Source of the DNA: Planomicrobium stackebrandtii
GTDB taxonomy: Bacteria > Bacillota > Bacilli > Bacillales_A > Planococcaceae
Length of the DNA stretch: 64,000 nucleotides
Reading direction: 5' to 3'
Assembly: GCF_030814955.1 (NCBI RefSeq)
Contig: NZ_JAUSWB010000005.1
Coordinates: 62,001-126,000, forward strand
Shown here: piece by piece, positions 19,434-29,700 of the stretch
How the letters are laid out: every line of letters begins with the position of its first letter
How positions within the stretch are numbered: position 1 is the stretch's first letter
Position numbers and translations under genes: made by a program
Notes under the pieces: model-generated
The model's database searches: none
What the model was told of the DNA's origin: nothing
Seen by the model: the letters and a program-made list of their open reading frames with translations, nothing else

Positions 19434-19480
19434 AAGCCCAGCTGCATACGGAAATTTTCCGAATGCAGCTGGGCTTTAGT
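19434..19480 (-). terminator. ptsG terminator
   Basis: AAAGCCCAGCTGCAT / ATGCAGCTGGGCTTT, a 15-bp perfect stem between ptsG and the EEP gene, with a T-rich stretch on the reverse strand. Confidence 0.88.
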
Positions 19481-19491
19481 TTGGCTTTACA

Positions 19492-21528
19492 TCAAACGAC
19501 AGGTTCGCCATGGATAATTTCCATGATGTCCTGTTCCTTGGCTGCTACAGCCCCGGATTTTGTAAGTTTGATAGATTGGCCTTCTTCAAGGTTCGTGAAG
19601 ACAATCGGCGTAATGATTGAAGCCGCGTTTTCAGCGATGTAATCCAAGTCCATCTCCATCAGAAGCTGTCCTTGTTCAACTAAGTCGCCTTGTTCAATAT
19701 GTGAAGTAAATCCTTCACCTTTCAGGTGGACTGTATCAATACCGATGTGGATCAGAATTTCCGTGCCGTTGTCTGCCGCGATGCCGATAGCATGCTTGGT
19801 AGGGAAGACCGTAACGACTTTGCCGTTTACCGGCGAATAAACTTTTCCTTCTGTCGGCTTGATGGCAAATCCGTCTCCGACCATTTTGCCTGAGAATACT
19901 TGATCGGGAACTTCTGAAATCGGTAGAAGTTCACCTGTAATCGGGCTATTGAATTCTAGTGGTGTTGCCGATGCAACTGCATTTTCAGTTGGAGCTGCGG
20001 TTTTAGCAGTTGGCCGGGGCGATTTGCCATCCATAATGTCCTGCATTTGTCCGCGCAGGTTATCCGACACAGGTCCAAAGATTGCCTGAATGTTATTGCC
20101 GACTTCCATGACGCCGGATGCGCCAAGTTTTTTCAACCTGTTTTTATCAACATTGCCTTTGTCTGCTACGCTGACACGCAGGCGTGTGATACATGCATCA
20201 AGATGGGTGATGTTTTCCTGTCCGCCCATGGCAGCAAGAATTTCATGTGGCAAGTCGCCAACTTCTGTTGTTTCTTCATCGCCTTCTTCATCTGCTTCGC
20301 GTCCAGGCGTCATCAAATTGAATTTCTGGATGGCGAAACGGAAACCAAAGTAGTAGATGACTGAGAAGACCAGACCGACCACGATGACCCAGAACCATTC
20401 TGTTCTGCCGGGCAAAACGCCGAACAGCAGGAAGTCAATCAGTCCGCCGGAGAATGTCATACCGATCTTAACATCCAGCAAGTGCATGGTCATAAATGAT
20501 AGTCCTGCGAAAATGGCATGGATACCGAACAGAACCGGTGCTACAAACAAGAATGAGAACTCAAGAGGTTCAGTGATTCCTGTAAGGAATGAAGTCAAAG
20601 CACCTGAAAGCATGATACCTCCGACAATTTTCTTTTTCTCGGGGCGTGCACAATGGTAGATGGCAAGTGCTGCAGCCGGTAGGCCGAACATCATGAACGG
20701 GAATTTACCAGTCATGAATGTACCGGCAGTAAAGTCCACACCGTCCTGCAGTTGAGCAAAGAAGATGCGTTGATCGCCGCGGATAATTTCTCCGGCAGCA
20801 TTTGTGTATTGGCCAAATTCAAACCAAAACGGTGAGTAGAAAATATGGTGGAGACCAAAAGGAATCAATGAGCGTTCAATGGTTCCGAATACGAATGCCG
20901 CAAGTGTGCGGTTTGTTTCCAGCATAAAGTGAGAAAGTGTATTCAAACCAGTTTGAGCGAATGGCCAAACCAGGTACATCACAATACCAAGGAAAACAGC
21001 TGAGAAAGCGGTAATGATTGGAACAAAGCGCTTTCCTGCAAAGAAGCCTAAAAACTGTGGCAATTCGATTTTGAAGAATTTATTGTACATGTAAGCAGCC
21101 ATCACACCGACGATAATTCCGCCGAATACGCCTGTCTGCAGTGTCGGAATTCCCAATACATTGGCGTATGCCGGATCAGCGGTCATTTCCAAGGTAATTC
21201 CACCAAAAGCTTTCATCGTGACGTTCATGATCAGATAACCGATGATGGCAGCGAGTCCCGCTACTCCATCACCGCCGGCAAGGCCGATGGCGACACCTAC
21301 AGCAAACAGTAAAGGCAGGTTATCAAAAATAACGCCTCCGGCTTCCGCCATAACAAATAATAATGACTGAATCCAGTCAGCTCCCATAAACGGAACCGCT
21401 TCCAAAAATGAGTCTTGTGCAAAGCTGGTACCAAAAGCCAATAGGATACCGGCAGCAGGCAATAGGGCCACAGGCAGCATGAGGGCTTTACCAACTTTTT
21501 GCAATGTACCGAACAAATTGAATGACAT
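19492..21528 (-). CDS. ptsG: PTS glucose transporter, fused EIICBA
   Basis: Imports glucose with phosphorylation to glucose 6-phosphate. 678 residues in EIIC-EIIB-EIIA order, as in B. subtilis PtsG. The membrane EIIC spans about 1-400 and includes [23 protein letters not shown] carries phospho-Cys446 in [16 protein letters not shown] (about 535-678) has [16 protein letters not shown] with the active-site His. GAGGAGGAAATC precedes the ATG. Upstream lie a RAT/terminator and glcT on the same strand, so synthesis should be antitermination-controlled. Confidence 0.96.
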   Translation of the reverse strand: MSFNLFGTLQKVGKALMLPVALLPAAGILLAFGTSFAQDSFLEAVPFMGADWIQSLLFVMAEAGGVIFDNLPLLFAVGVAIGLAGGDGVAGLAAIIGYLIMNVTMKAFGGITLEMTADPAYANVLGIPTLQTGVFGGIIVGVMAAYMYNKFFKIELPQFLGFFAGKRFVPIITAFSAVFLGIVMYLVWPFAQTGLNTLSHFMLETNRTLAAFVFGTIERSLIPFGLHHIFYSPFWFEFGQYTNAAGEIIRGDQRIFFAQLQDGVDFTAGTFMTGKFPFMMFGLPAAALAIYHCARPEKKKIVGGIMLSGALTSFLTGITEPLEFSFLFVAPVLFGIHAIFAGLSFMTMHLLDVKIGMTFSGGLIDFLLFGVLPGRTEWFWVIVVGLVFSVIYYFGFRFAIQKFNLMTPGREADEEGDEETTEVGDLPHEILAAMGGQENITHLDACITRLRVSVADKGNVDKNRLKKLGASGVMEVGNNIQAIFGPVSDNLRGQMQDIMDGKSPRPTAKTAAPTENAVASATPLEFNSPITGELLPISEVPDQVFSGKMVGDGFAIKPTEGKVYSPVNGKVVTVFPTKHAIGIAADNGTEILIHIGIDTVHLKGEGFTSHIEQGDLVEQGQLLMEMDLDYIAENAASIITPIVFTNLEEGQSIKLTKSGAVAAKEQDIMEIIHGEPVV

Positions 21529-21576
21529 CTGATTTCCTCCTCGTTGTTTCGAATATAGAACAGGCCAATTGAATAC

Positions 21577-21666
21577 AAAAAAGGCATGAGCAGAAAAGGG
21601 AAAAGTCGATAAGAGGGCAGAATCGTCCTAAGCGTCAACTTTTGCATCTTTTCATACTCATGCCTG
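21577..21666 (-). terminator. Conditional terminator in the ptsG leader
   Basis: On the reverse strand AGGCATGAG (21657-21665) can pair with CTCATGCCTTTTTT (21577-21590) across a long loop. The 5' arm lies inside the RAT sequence, so GlcT binding would exclude the terminator. Confidence 0.85.
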
Positions 21667-21684
21667 ATCGAATCAGTAACACGT
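21656..21684 (-). promoter_or_regulatory. RAT antiterminator site for GlcT
   Basis: Reverse-strand sequence begins ACGTGTTACTGATTCG and continues ATCAGGCATGAGT, which I recall as essentially the B. subtilis ptsG ribonucleic antiterminator. It lies five bases after the glcT stop and overlaps the conditional terminator. Confidence 0.9.
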
Positions 21685-21688
21685 ATGG

Positions 21689-22531
21689 TCAGAATTTATG
21701 TGTCAAGCGTTGCAGATGAATGGTCAAATACATGACTTCAGCTTCATCCACAGGCTTATTCAATTGGTTTTGCATTACTTTAATGAGCTTCCAAGCAAGA
21801 TTATAGCATACAGGATATTCACTTTTCAACATAGCCGCCAATTTATTTTCTTCTCCCAGCGGATCTCCTTTATCGGCGCGGTCGATGGCACGGTGAAGGT
21901 GCTGGATAAGGCGGTGGTAGTCAATATTGTCTTTTTCCAAATGGATGTCCAGGCTGTCTTCGATGATTCCAACCATTTTCGAAATCAAAGTATGGTAGCG
22001 GTTGATATCGCGCAAAGACTTGTCGGTAACGGCGCTGTGGACATGAAGCGCAATAAAGCCGATTTCCCCTTCCGGAAACGAAACTCCTGTCCGCTCTTCC
22101 ACTTTTTGGACCACTTCTTTGGCCACCATATATTCTTTCGGATACAGTGACTCGATCTCAAACAAGAAAGGGTTGGAGAACTGGATTCCTTTTTTTGCCC
22201 GGTTAATGGCAAACGCGATATGGTCTGTCAGCGCCACGTGGATATGTTCATTCAGTTCCTTGCCCATTTTTTCTTCGATAAACAGCAGCAGCTCGTGAAT
22301 AAAGGCAATGAGTTTCTCCTCAATATGAGGAAGCAGATTGACGTAATGCTCCATTTCCTTTTCGTCCTGCAGCAAAAAGGTTTTGTCTGCTTCATCGAAT
22401 GGAACAGAATCTCCCTTTTTCCGGTTAAAGCCAAGGCCATTGCCGATCAATACGGCTTCTTTGTACATGTCATTGCTGGCAATGACGACATTATTATTCA
22501 ATACTTTTTGTATGGTCAAGATCTGTTTCAT
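21689..22531 (-). CDS. glcT: Transcription antiterminator GlcT (PRD family)
   Basis: 280-residue RNA-binding antiterminator. The first ~60 residues form the CAT RNA-binding domain (ILTIQKVLNNNVVIAS, with GNGLGFNRKKGD). Two PRD domains follow; conserved histidines are visible in NEHIHVALTDHI, LHVHSAV, RLIQHLHRAI and LTIHLQRL. When glucose is present, dephosphorylated GlcT binds the RAT RNA and allows ptsG transcription. Placement directly upstream of the RAT and ptsG supports the assignment. Confidence 0.93.
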   Translation of the reverse strand: MKQILTIQKVLNNNVVIASNDMYKEAVLIGNGLGFNRKKGDSVPFDEADKTFLLQDEKEMEHYVNLLPHIEEKLIAFIHELLLFIEEKMGKELNEHIHVALTDHIAFAINRAKKGIQFSNPFLFEIESLYPKEYMVAKEVVQKVEERTGVSFPEGEIGFIALHVHSAVTDKSLRDINRYHTLISKMVGIIEDSLDIHLEKDNIDYHRLIQHLHRAIDRADKGDPLGEENKLAAMLKSEYPVCYNLAWKLIKVMQNQLNKPVDEAEVMYLTIHLQRLTHKF

Positions 22532-22804
22532 TTAAGCCTCCATCTGCCTCCGGATTTTATTGCCGGTCTGACTGGCATCACAAACGATTTTCCTGCAATC
22601 TATATAAGCCCTCCAGAAGCAGCTTGTTAAACGTGGTGGGCGCAATGCTTCCTGAAATGGAGAAGAGCCGCCTGGTTAAAGCGGATCTTTTCGCCATCGG
22701 TACATAAAAAATCTGAAAATTTCCCTGTCTCTTATTCTAGCATTTCTTTGCTTTCTGCAATAGCCATTAAACTGGCGAATCCAATAAGGGCTGCTGCACA
22801 TTCG
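22532..22804. other. Intergenic region between glcT and the HAD gene
   Basis: About 270 bases between divergent genes. I see a possible reverse-strand TAGAAT -10 near 22740 for glcT, but no RNA element, repeat or small gene. Confidence 0.4.
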
Positions 22805-22833
22805 TTGAGTTTAAAAAAAGCAAGGCGTATACT
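22805..22833 (+). promoter_or_regulatory. Promoter of the Cof-type HAD gene
   Basis: TTGAGT (22805-22810), 17-base spacer, TATACT (22828-22833), about 40 bases before the start codon. Confidence 0.65.
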
Positions 22834-22873
22834 GAGGCTAAATCAATTGTTTTTAACATCAGGAGGTAATGGA

Positions 22874-23755
22874 GTGGCAGTTAACCCTAAAGCCGTCTTT
22901 TTGGATATGGACGGGACTATTTTAAATCATACAAACGAAGTAAGCATGGATACGAAAGAAATCATAGATGAACTGCGAAGCGCAGGAGTTTTCGTTTTTA
23001 TCGCAACAGGAAGATCTGCGGATGAACTGGCGGAAATGCTTCCGGAAGGATTTGCGGTAGATGGCATCATCACCGCAAATGGCATGGCCGGATATATCGG
23101 CGAAGAAGTGGTGTTTGAGCATGCACTGCCGATGGATTTGGTGGAAACGGTTTTAACGAAGGCGCGGGAACGCGAAATCTACTACGAGCTTTTTCCGCAT
23201 AGAGAACCACGGTTGGTGCTGGAGCAGGATAAGGCGTTTATTGAAGCGGCCGTTCGGGATCCCAAACCCGATTCCGTGCAGATCAATGAATGGATTTCAC
23301 GCCAAAAAGCGATCGAAGAGGAAATTGAATGGACAAACGAAATTAAAGGCAGTCATTTTTCCAAGTTTTACTTTTTCGCAAGAACCCGCGATGAAATCAA
23401 TGACTGGAAAATTGAATTGAAGTTACTGCAGGAAAACATGGAATTTTCGATGACTCCTTCTTCTCCGCATAACGCCGAAGTGATGGTCGCAGGCGTCAAC
23501 AAAGCATCGGGCATTGCCCAGATGCTGGAGCGGTTCGGTTTGACCGGCTGTGAGACATTGGCGATCGGAGACAGCGATAACGATATTAAAATGTTCGAAT
23601 ATGTCAGCCACGCCGTAGCGATGAAAAATGCGGCAGAGCATATACAGGAACTGGTGGATGAAGTAACGGAGTTTAGCTGCGACGAAAATGGTGTCTATCA
23701 TTACTTGAAAACAAAGGTATGGGCGCAATTGGAAGCAAAAGCACCAAAAGCGTAA
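22874..23755 (+). CDS. Cof-type HAD-superfamily phosphatase
   Basis: 293-residue cytoplasmic phosphatase. Motif I is FLDMDGTIL with nucleophile and acid Asp residues; motif II lies in FIATGRS; motif IV is AIGDSDNDIKMF. A cap domain of the Cof/YidA type fills the middle. Substrates of this group are sugar phosphates, FMN or PLP, and this one cannot be narrowed down. I chose GTG at 22874 because AGGAGG lies eight bases upstream and the family N-terminus starts there. Confidence 0.88.
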   Translation: MAVNPKAVFLDMDGTILNHTNEVSMDTKEIIDELRSAGVFVFIATGRSADELAEMLPEGFAVDGIITANGMAGYIGEEVVFEHALPMDLVETVLTKAREREIYYELFPHREPRLVLEQDKAFIEAAVRDPKPDSVQINEWISRQKAIEEEIEWTNEIKGSHFSKFYFFARTRDEINDWKIELKLLQENMEFSMTPSSPHNAEVMVAGVNKASGIAQMLERFGLTGCETLAIGDSDNDIKMFEYVSHAVAMKNAAEHIQELVDEVTEFSCDENGVYHYLKTKVWAQLEAKAPKA

Positions 23756-23766
23756 ATCGAATAACA

Positions 23767-23815
23767 AAAATCCCCCAAAACGGCCACTGCAAAATGAGCG
23801 TTTTGGGGGATTTGA
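23767..23815 (+). terminator. Bidirectional terminator between the HAD gene and the TsuA-like gene
   Basis: AAATCCCCCAAAACG / CGTTTTGGGGGATTT perfect 15-bp stem flanked by A- and T-rich runs, between two convergent genes. Confidence 0.88.
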
Positions 23816-23833
23816 ATTTATACGGTGTTTTTG

Positions 23834-25093
23834 TCAGCAAACCGAATCATTGGATTTCGGTACTGACAGTCCGAACAGTGGACGAAGATACAAAGCAACG
23901 AACGTTCCAGCCAAAGCCAAGATGCCCCAAATATAGCCGTGCAGGCTGAACGAAGCAATGCCGCCAAAATAAGCGCCGATGTTACAACCGAATGCCAGAC
24001 GGGCACCATAGCCCATAAGCAAGCCGCCGATAACAGAAGCGAAGAAATTGCCCACTCGTACTTTGGTGAACTTGAACAAGCCGCCGGCTGCTGAAGCGAC
24101 GAACGCCCCGATGATAACACCGAAGTTTAAAATCGTAGTAGAATCTGCAAAGATCGAAGACTCGAGCATGGCCGCATTGGCGCCTTGCCAATATCCCCAG
24201 CTTGCTACGTCAGCGCCGAACAACTCAGCGATTTTCGATCCCCAAAGAGCAAAGGCAGATGTAATGCCCCATGGTGTTCCACGAACCATTAATGTTAAAG
24301 CATTTAAAACGGCCAGGACAATCGCAGCTGCAAATAACGGCCATGAGCCGCGGAAAATCCGTCTCCATCCAGATGCAGACGGCACAGGCGCCATTTTTGG
24401 TGCACGTCTTTTTTTCTCGATAACCACGCTGATTAAGGCAATCAAACCGAAAATGACAATCGATACAAGCCAAGCGCCGCCATAGCCGAGTCCAGTAGAC
24501 GTTGCCAATGAAATTGGTTCAAACGCCGGCATTTCTTCAGTCCAGAATGGCAGATGGTAAGCACCGATCGTCGTTCCGATGATGAAGAACAGCAAAGTAA
24601 CAAACATAACGGTACGTCCGCCGCCAATTGCATACAAGGTGCCGGAAGCACAGCCGCCGCCAAGCTGCATGCCGATTCCGAAGATAAAGGCACCAACGAC
24701 CAAGCTGACGCCAACCGGCGAAACATAGCCGGCAACTTCAGTTCCGAAGAACGAGTAGCCGTACGCCAAGATTGGCGCAAACAACGTTACGGCGACTGCC
24801 AGCATGAGCATATGCGAACGCATTGCCTGTCCGTTGCCGACAGAGGCAAGGCGCCGGAATGCTGAAGTAAAACCGAAGCGTGCGTGGAATAGGGTATAGC
24901 CGAGCAATAGTCCGATGATCAGCAGGATTGGCTGGGAAACGTGCTGAGTAGCCAGCAGATAAACCATCAATAAGGCTGCAACGGCCAGTCCGCCGACAAT
25001 CAGTGAAACTTGCGGGCTGTTTAAAGCTGTATCTTTTCGTGCAACGGGGTCTTGTGCATCGTTGACCGGTTGAACTTTCGTAATTGAAGTCAT
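23834..25093 (-). CDS. YeeE/YedE (TsuA-like) sulfur-compound transporter
   Basis: 419-residue membrane protein with two YeeE/YedE repeats. The conserved cysteines of the thiosulfate channel family are present: Cys148 in GGGCASG and Cys370 in AFGCNIGAYFGG. In E. coli TsuA, such cysteines relay thiosulfate through the membrane; related YedE proteins cluster with selenium genes. Here the gene diverges from selU, a tRNA selenation enzyme, so import of thiosulfate, selenite or a similar oxyanion is possible. Substrate is inference. No TsuB/TusA-like partner is adjacent. Confidence 0.85.
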   Translation of the reverse strand: MTSITKVQPVNDAQDPVARKDTALNSPQVSLIVGGLAVAALLMVYLLATQHVSQPILLIIGLLLGYTLFHARFGFTSAFRRLASVGNGQAMRSHMLMLAVAVTLFAPILAYGYSFFGTEVAGYVSPVGVSLVVGAFIFGIGMQLGGGCASGTLYAIGGGRTVMFVTLLFFIIGTTIGAYHLPFWTEEMPAFEPISLATSTGLGYGGAWLVSIVIFGLIALISVVIEKKRRAPKMAPVPSASGWRRIFRGSWPLFAAAIVLAVLNALTLMVRGTPWGITSAFALWGSKIAELFGADVASWGYWQGANAAMLESSIFADSTTILNFGVIIGAFVASAAGGLFKFTKVRVGNFFASVIGGLLMGYGARLAFGCNIGAYFGGIASFSLHGYIWGILALAGTFVALYLRPLFGLSVPKSNDSVC

Positions 25094-25486
25094 GAAACCA
25101 TCCTTTTCTTAGTGAGTTAGTCGGGAATACTCCGTTATCATAATGCTTGAGCCTTTCGGTGTCAAAAGAAAGTGCTTCAGAACCTTGATTTCTGGGCTTT
25201 TTTGAAAGTGAAAAGCTCTTTGGAGAAAATTAAATACTGTATATGTTGTACTAAAGAAAACAGCTTTTCCCCCTCGTCTTGACCCTGGACGCGCAGGCGC
25301 TAAAAGAAGGAGCAAATCAGCAGGCGAAAATCATCAGTTCAAAATATATAGAAATAACTTTGACTGGCAAAATGGAAAAGAGAAAGTGAGCACTTCCTAT
25401 AGATAAGCACTAAAAAACGAAAAGCGTTCGGGATGGGTGTATACTTAGAAAATAGTTAAAACAAGTGCGTGTTTGGAGGAAAATGG
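25094..25486. other. Intergenic region between the TsuA-like gene and selU
   Basis: About 390 bases between divergent genes. TATACT at 25440-25445 could be the selU -10 but has no clear -35. No riboswitch, repeat or small gene is evident. Confidence 0.4.
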
Positions 25487-26545
25487 ATGTTCACTGATAT
25501 TACAGTAAAAGAATTGATTCCTTTAAGTGAAAAGAAAAAGATGGTGCTGATCGATGTCAGGTCGCCATCCGAATTTCAAAATTTCTCGATTCCCGAGAGC
25601 ATCAATATTCCATTTTTTGATGATGCAGAACGTGCCGAGATTGGCACTCTTTATAAACAGGCAAATGTAGAAGCAGCCAAAGTGCGCGGCCTTGAAATTA
25701 TATCCGCTAAGCTGCCCGAATTTGTTCGGCAGTTTAAACAGATTGAAGGCAATAAAACAGTGTTTTGCTGGCGCGGCGGCATGCGCAGCCGAACAACAGC
25801 CACGCTGTTGTCGCTGATGGACGTTCACGTCAACCGGCTGGAAGGCGGGATCCGTGAATACCGCAGATGGGTCATTAATCAGCTTGAGCAGCCGGAAGCT
25901 CCTTTTAAAGCTTATGTATTGAACGGCTTAACCGGAACAGGCAAAACAAGAATTTTAAAAGCATTGGAAAAACAGGGCTACCCTGTTATCGATTTGGAGG
26001 GGCTGGCCAATCACAAAGGATCGATTTTCGGCCATATCGGCGTGGAGCCGAACAACCAAAAAAAATTCGACTCGCTGTTTGTTCAGCAATTCCGTGAACT
26101 CCAAAAGGCGCCGTTCGTGCTGTTTGAAGCGGAAAGTGCGCGGATTGGCAAAGTGGTCATCCCCAATTGGGTGACGGAACTGAAAGCCAACAGCGTCCAG
26201 CTTATTATTGATATGCCGATGGAAGAACGAATCAAAGAAATTATCGAAGATTACCGTCCCGTGGAATACCAGGCCGAATGCATCGCTGCTTTCCAACGGA
26301 TCAAAACACGGATGCCGCAAGATATTTCAAAACAGATCGAATCGGATCTGGAAACCGGTGAATTCGACTCTGCCGTGCGCTTGCTGCTGGAGTATTATTA
26401 CGATTCCCGGTACAAGCATACCGGCCTTCAATACCCGGATCAGCAAAAAAAGGTGCTGCAGGTCCAAAACTTGGAAGAAGCCATCGAAGCGATCAAAAGA
26501 CAGATTCCGGAGATTGAGAAGTCTCCGGCAGGCAACGTGGGTTGA
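25487..26545 (+). CDS. selU: tRNA 2-selenouridine synthase
   Basis: Replaces sulfur by selenium in 2-thiouridine at the tRNA wobble position, via a geranylated intermediate, using selenophosphate. 352 residues. An N-terminal rhodanese domain (about 1-130) has catalytic Cys94 in VFCWRGGMRS. A P-loop domain follows with NGLTGTGKTRIL (about 150-160). I chose the ATG at 25487 for its GGAGG site and match to the family N-terminus. Selenophosphate synthetase is not in the window, so activity depends on a selD gene elsewhere. Also called MnmH/YbbB. Confidence 0.92.
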   Translation: MFTDITVKELIPLSEKKKMVLIDVRSPSEFQNFSIPESINIPFFDDAERAEIGTLYKQANVEAAKVRGLEIISAKLPEFVRQFKQIEGNKTVFCWRGGMRSRTTATLLSLMDVHVNRLEGGIREYRRWVINQLEQPEAPFKAYVLNGLTGTGKTRILKALEKQGYPVIDLEGLANHKGSIFGHIGVEPNNQKKFDSLFVQQFRELQKAPFVLFEAESARIGKVVIPNWVTELKANSVQLIIDMPMEERIKEIIEDYRPVEYQAECIAAFQRIKTRMPQDISKQIESDLETGEFDSAVRLLLEYYYDSRYKHTGLQYPDQQKKVLQVQNLEEAIEAIKRQIPEIEKSPAGNVG

Positions 26546-26572
26546 ACGGAAAAAATCATTTTCATGTACAGA

Positions 26573-26609
26573 AATTCCCTTCAACTTCGTGTTGAAGGGA
26601 TTTTCTTTC
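26573..26609 (+). terminator. selU terminator
   Basis: AATTCCCTTCAAC-TTCG-TGTTGAAGGGATT stem with a stable UUCG-type loop and a T-rich tail. Confidence 0.9.
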
Positions 26610-26732
26610 GTCAGCGTTAATGAGCGAGTAGCGAAGTTGATTAGCTGCACGCAGTCAGAGATAATGGAAGGAACCGATAAACCCGACTCCACCGTTTCCA
26701 GGATTCAGCCATCTTAGAAAGGAACTGCTCTT

Positions 26733-29700
26733 ATGAACTTTTCACTTAATGAAACAAAAATAAAAAAATTATGCGGGCAGGCTGCTTACAAAAAAGGCCG
26801 TGCTTTTATTCAGGCCGGCAAAATCCGACTGATGCCGGATGCCAATGAAGACCGGCTGATCAAAGGCATCATCACCGGGCGCAATGAATTCCATGTCAGC
26901 GTCAGGCAGGAATCCGATGGGGAAATCCTGGCTTCCTGCAGCTGTCCACCGGTCGGTTTTGTAAAGACTTATTGCCATCATATTGCCGGTGTTCTGCTGG
27001 CTATTGATGATATGCAGCAAAGCGAAAACCCTACTACCAAAATGCTGGATGTGTTTGCGCGGCAAACCGCAGGCACAAAAGGCAGGCGGCAGTATTTTGA
27101 TAAGCGCCAAACGCTTCAAGTGGAATTCAGCATCCTCCCGGTCTCATTAGATGGAGCAGGCTATGTGTTCGGTCTGCGGCTTGCAGTTGGAACAGAGGAA
27201 CTTGAAGCCATATGGAATATTGCCGACTTTTTGGCGGCCGTAAAGATGGAAGACCCTTATACAGAATCACCGGCTCTCCACTATTCACCGCAGGATCATC
27301 GCCTGCAGGAAGAAAACGAAAAGGTTCTTACTTACTTGGCAAAAACACGGATTACAGGGGCTGGAAATAGAGAAGAGCCAGACATGCTGGTCCTGGCTGC
27401 TTCAGATTGGGAGCGGCTGCTGCCATTGCTGCAGGCTTCACCTAACGTTAAGCTTGTCGGTGTGGGACGGGTTACGGAAGGCCTCCGCATTGAAAAAGAG
27501 CTGCCGCTGTCTTTTCATTTTGATCAAAACCGTTCGGGCGGCTTTCGGCTGGACGTTGAAGGGTTGGAGAGTGTGCTCATTCTGAAAGCATACGACATGG
27601 CTGTTGCAGACGGTGCCTTGGTCTATTTGGCTGAAGAAGATACCCGGCGCCTGGTGGAACTGAAGAAATTGCTGCTGGGATCCATTGATCAGCTGCTCAT
27701 TCCGGCAGAGGACATGGACCATTTCATGGCTACGGTCGTTCCGGGGCTGGAGCGTTTAGGAAAAGTGCACATTGCCGAAGCTGTAGCCGAACGGCTGGTG
27801 GAAACCCCTCTTCGCGCCAAGCTGTATCTTGACCGCATCAAACACCGGCTGCTGGCCGGAGTGGAATTCCATTATGGCCATTTGGTCATCAATCCCTGTG
27901 AAGAACCGGAAGACGACTTCCGCCATTATCCAGGGATCCGCCGGCAACGCCAGCAGGAGCAGGAAATTCTGCGGATTATGAAAGACAGCGCCTTTATACA
28001 AACTGATGGCGGCTTCTATATGCAGGACGAGAAATTGGAATACCATTTCCTGTACCACGTTATTCCCGTACTGGAAGAGCTGATGCAGATTTACGCGACG
28101 ACTGCCGTTAAGCTGCGTGTTCAAAAAAGTTACGGCGGTCCGAAAGTGAAAGTTGAAATTAGCGAGCGCACCGATTGGCTGGAGTTCCGCTTTGATCTTC
28201 AGGACGTTCCGGAGGCGGAAATCAAAAAGATTTTGAAAGCGTTAGAGGAAAAGCGGCCGTATTATCGGATCCCTAACGGTACGTTAATGTCGCTTGAGAC
28301 CGCTGAATTCATGGAATTAAACGATTTCCTGCGTGAATTGGATGTTACTGCAGCTAATTTCGGACGTGAGGAAATCCGCGTGCCGCTGATCCACGGTCTG
28401 CATTTGGCAGCTTCGTTGGATGACGGGCAACTGCTCGATCCAGGTGCCAATTTTGCTCATTTGCTGCAAAACTTGACTCAACCGGACGAGCTGGCGACTG
28501 ATATACCGGAAAGTCTGAATGGGGTGCTGCGTGATTACCAGGAGGCTGGTTTCCGCTGGCTCAAGTTGTTGGCCAAGTATAAATTCGGTGGAATTTTGGC
28601 TGATGACATGGGGCTCGGCAAAACCTTGCAAAGCATTGCCTTCATCGTTTCGGTGTTGCCGGAAGTTCGCAAACAGCAGCAGCCTGTGCTGGTAGTCGCC
28701 CCTTCATCGCTTGTCTACAACTGGCTGAATGAGCTGGAGAAGTTTGCACCCAGCGTGAAAGCCGGAATCATTGATGGCAATAAAAAACAACGAGCTTCAT
28801 TGATTGAGAAAACACAAGGTTTGGATGTGGTCATCACTTCCTATCCATCGCTCCGCATGGATCAGGTGCTGTACCGGAACCACAGTTTCCACAGTTTGTT
28901 TTTGGACGAAGCACAAGCTTTTAAAAATCCAGTTACCCAAACGGCAAAAGCGGTCAAGGAAATTCAGGCGGATTACCGGTTCGCACTGACAGGCACGCCA
29001 ATCGAAAATTCGCTGGATGAATTGTGGTCGATTTTCAATGTGGTGTTTCCGGAGCTGCTGCCGAATCGCCGGCTGTTCAGTGAAATGAGGCGCGACAGCA
29101 TCAAGAAACGGGTGCGGCCGTTTATCCTTCGCCGCATCAAGGCGGATGTCTTGACCGAGCTGCCGGATAAAGTGGAGACAATGCATTTTTCGGAATTGCA
29201 AAAAGAACAGAAGAAATTATATGCGGCTTATTTAGCCGAATTAAAACAGGATGCGCTGAAGCACCTGAACAAAGACAGTTTTCAGAAAAACCGTATCCGG
29301 ATTCTGGCAGGGCTGACGAGGCTGCGCCAATTATGCTGTCATCCCGCCCTGTTTGTCGAAGGCTACGAGGGCGGGTCCGCCAAGTTTGATCAGCTGATGG
29401 AACTTGTAGAGGAATGCCGCCTATCTGGCCGGCGTGTGCTGGTGTTTTCACAATTTACTCAAATGCTTGGCATCATCGGCCATCAATTGGCAAGAGAAGG
29501 CGTACCTTATTTTTATTTGGATGGCCAGACGCCGCCGATAGAGCGGGTGGACCTCTGCCGCCGTTTCAATGAAGGACAAGGAAATTTGTTTTTGATTTCC
29601 CTGAAAGCTGGCGGAACCGGTCTGAATTTGACCGGAGCCGATACAGTTATCTTATATGACCTTTGGTGGAATCCGGCGATCGAGCAGCAAGCCGCTGACC

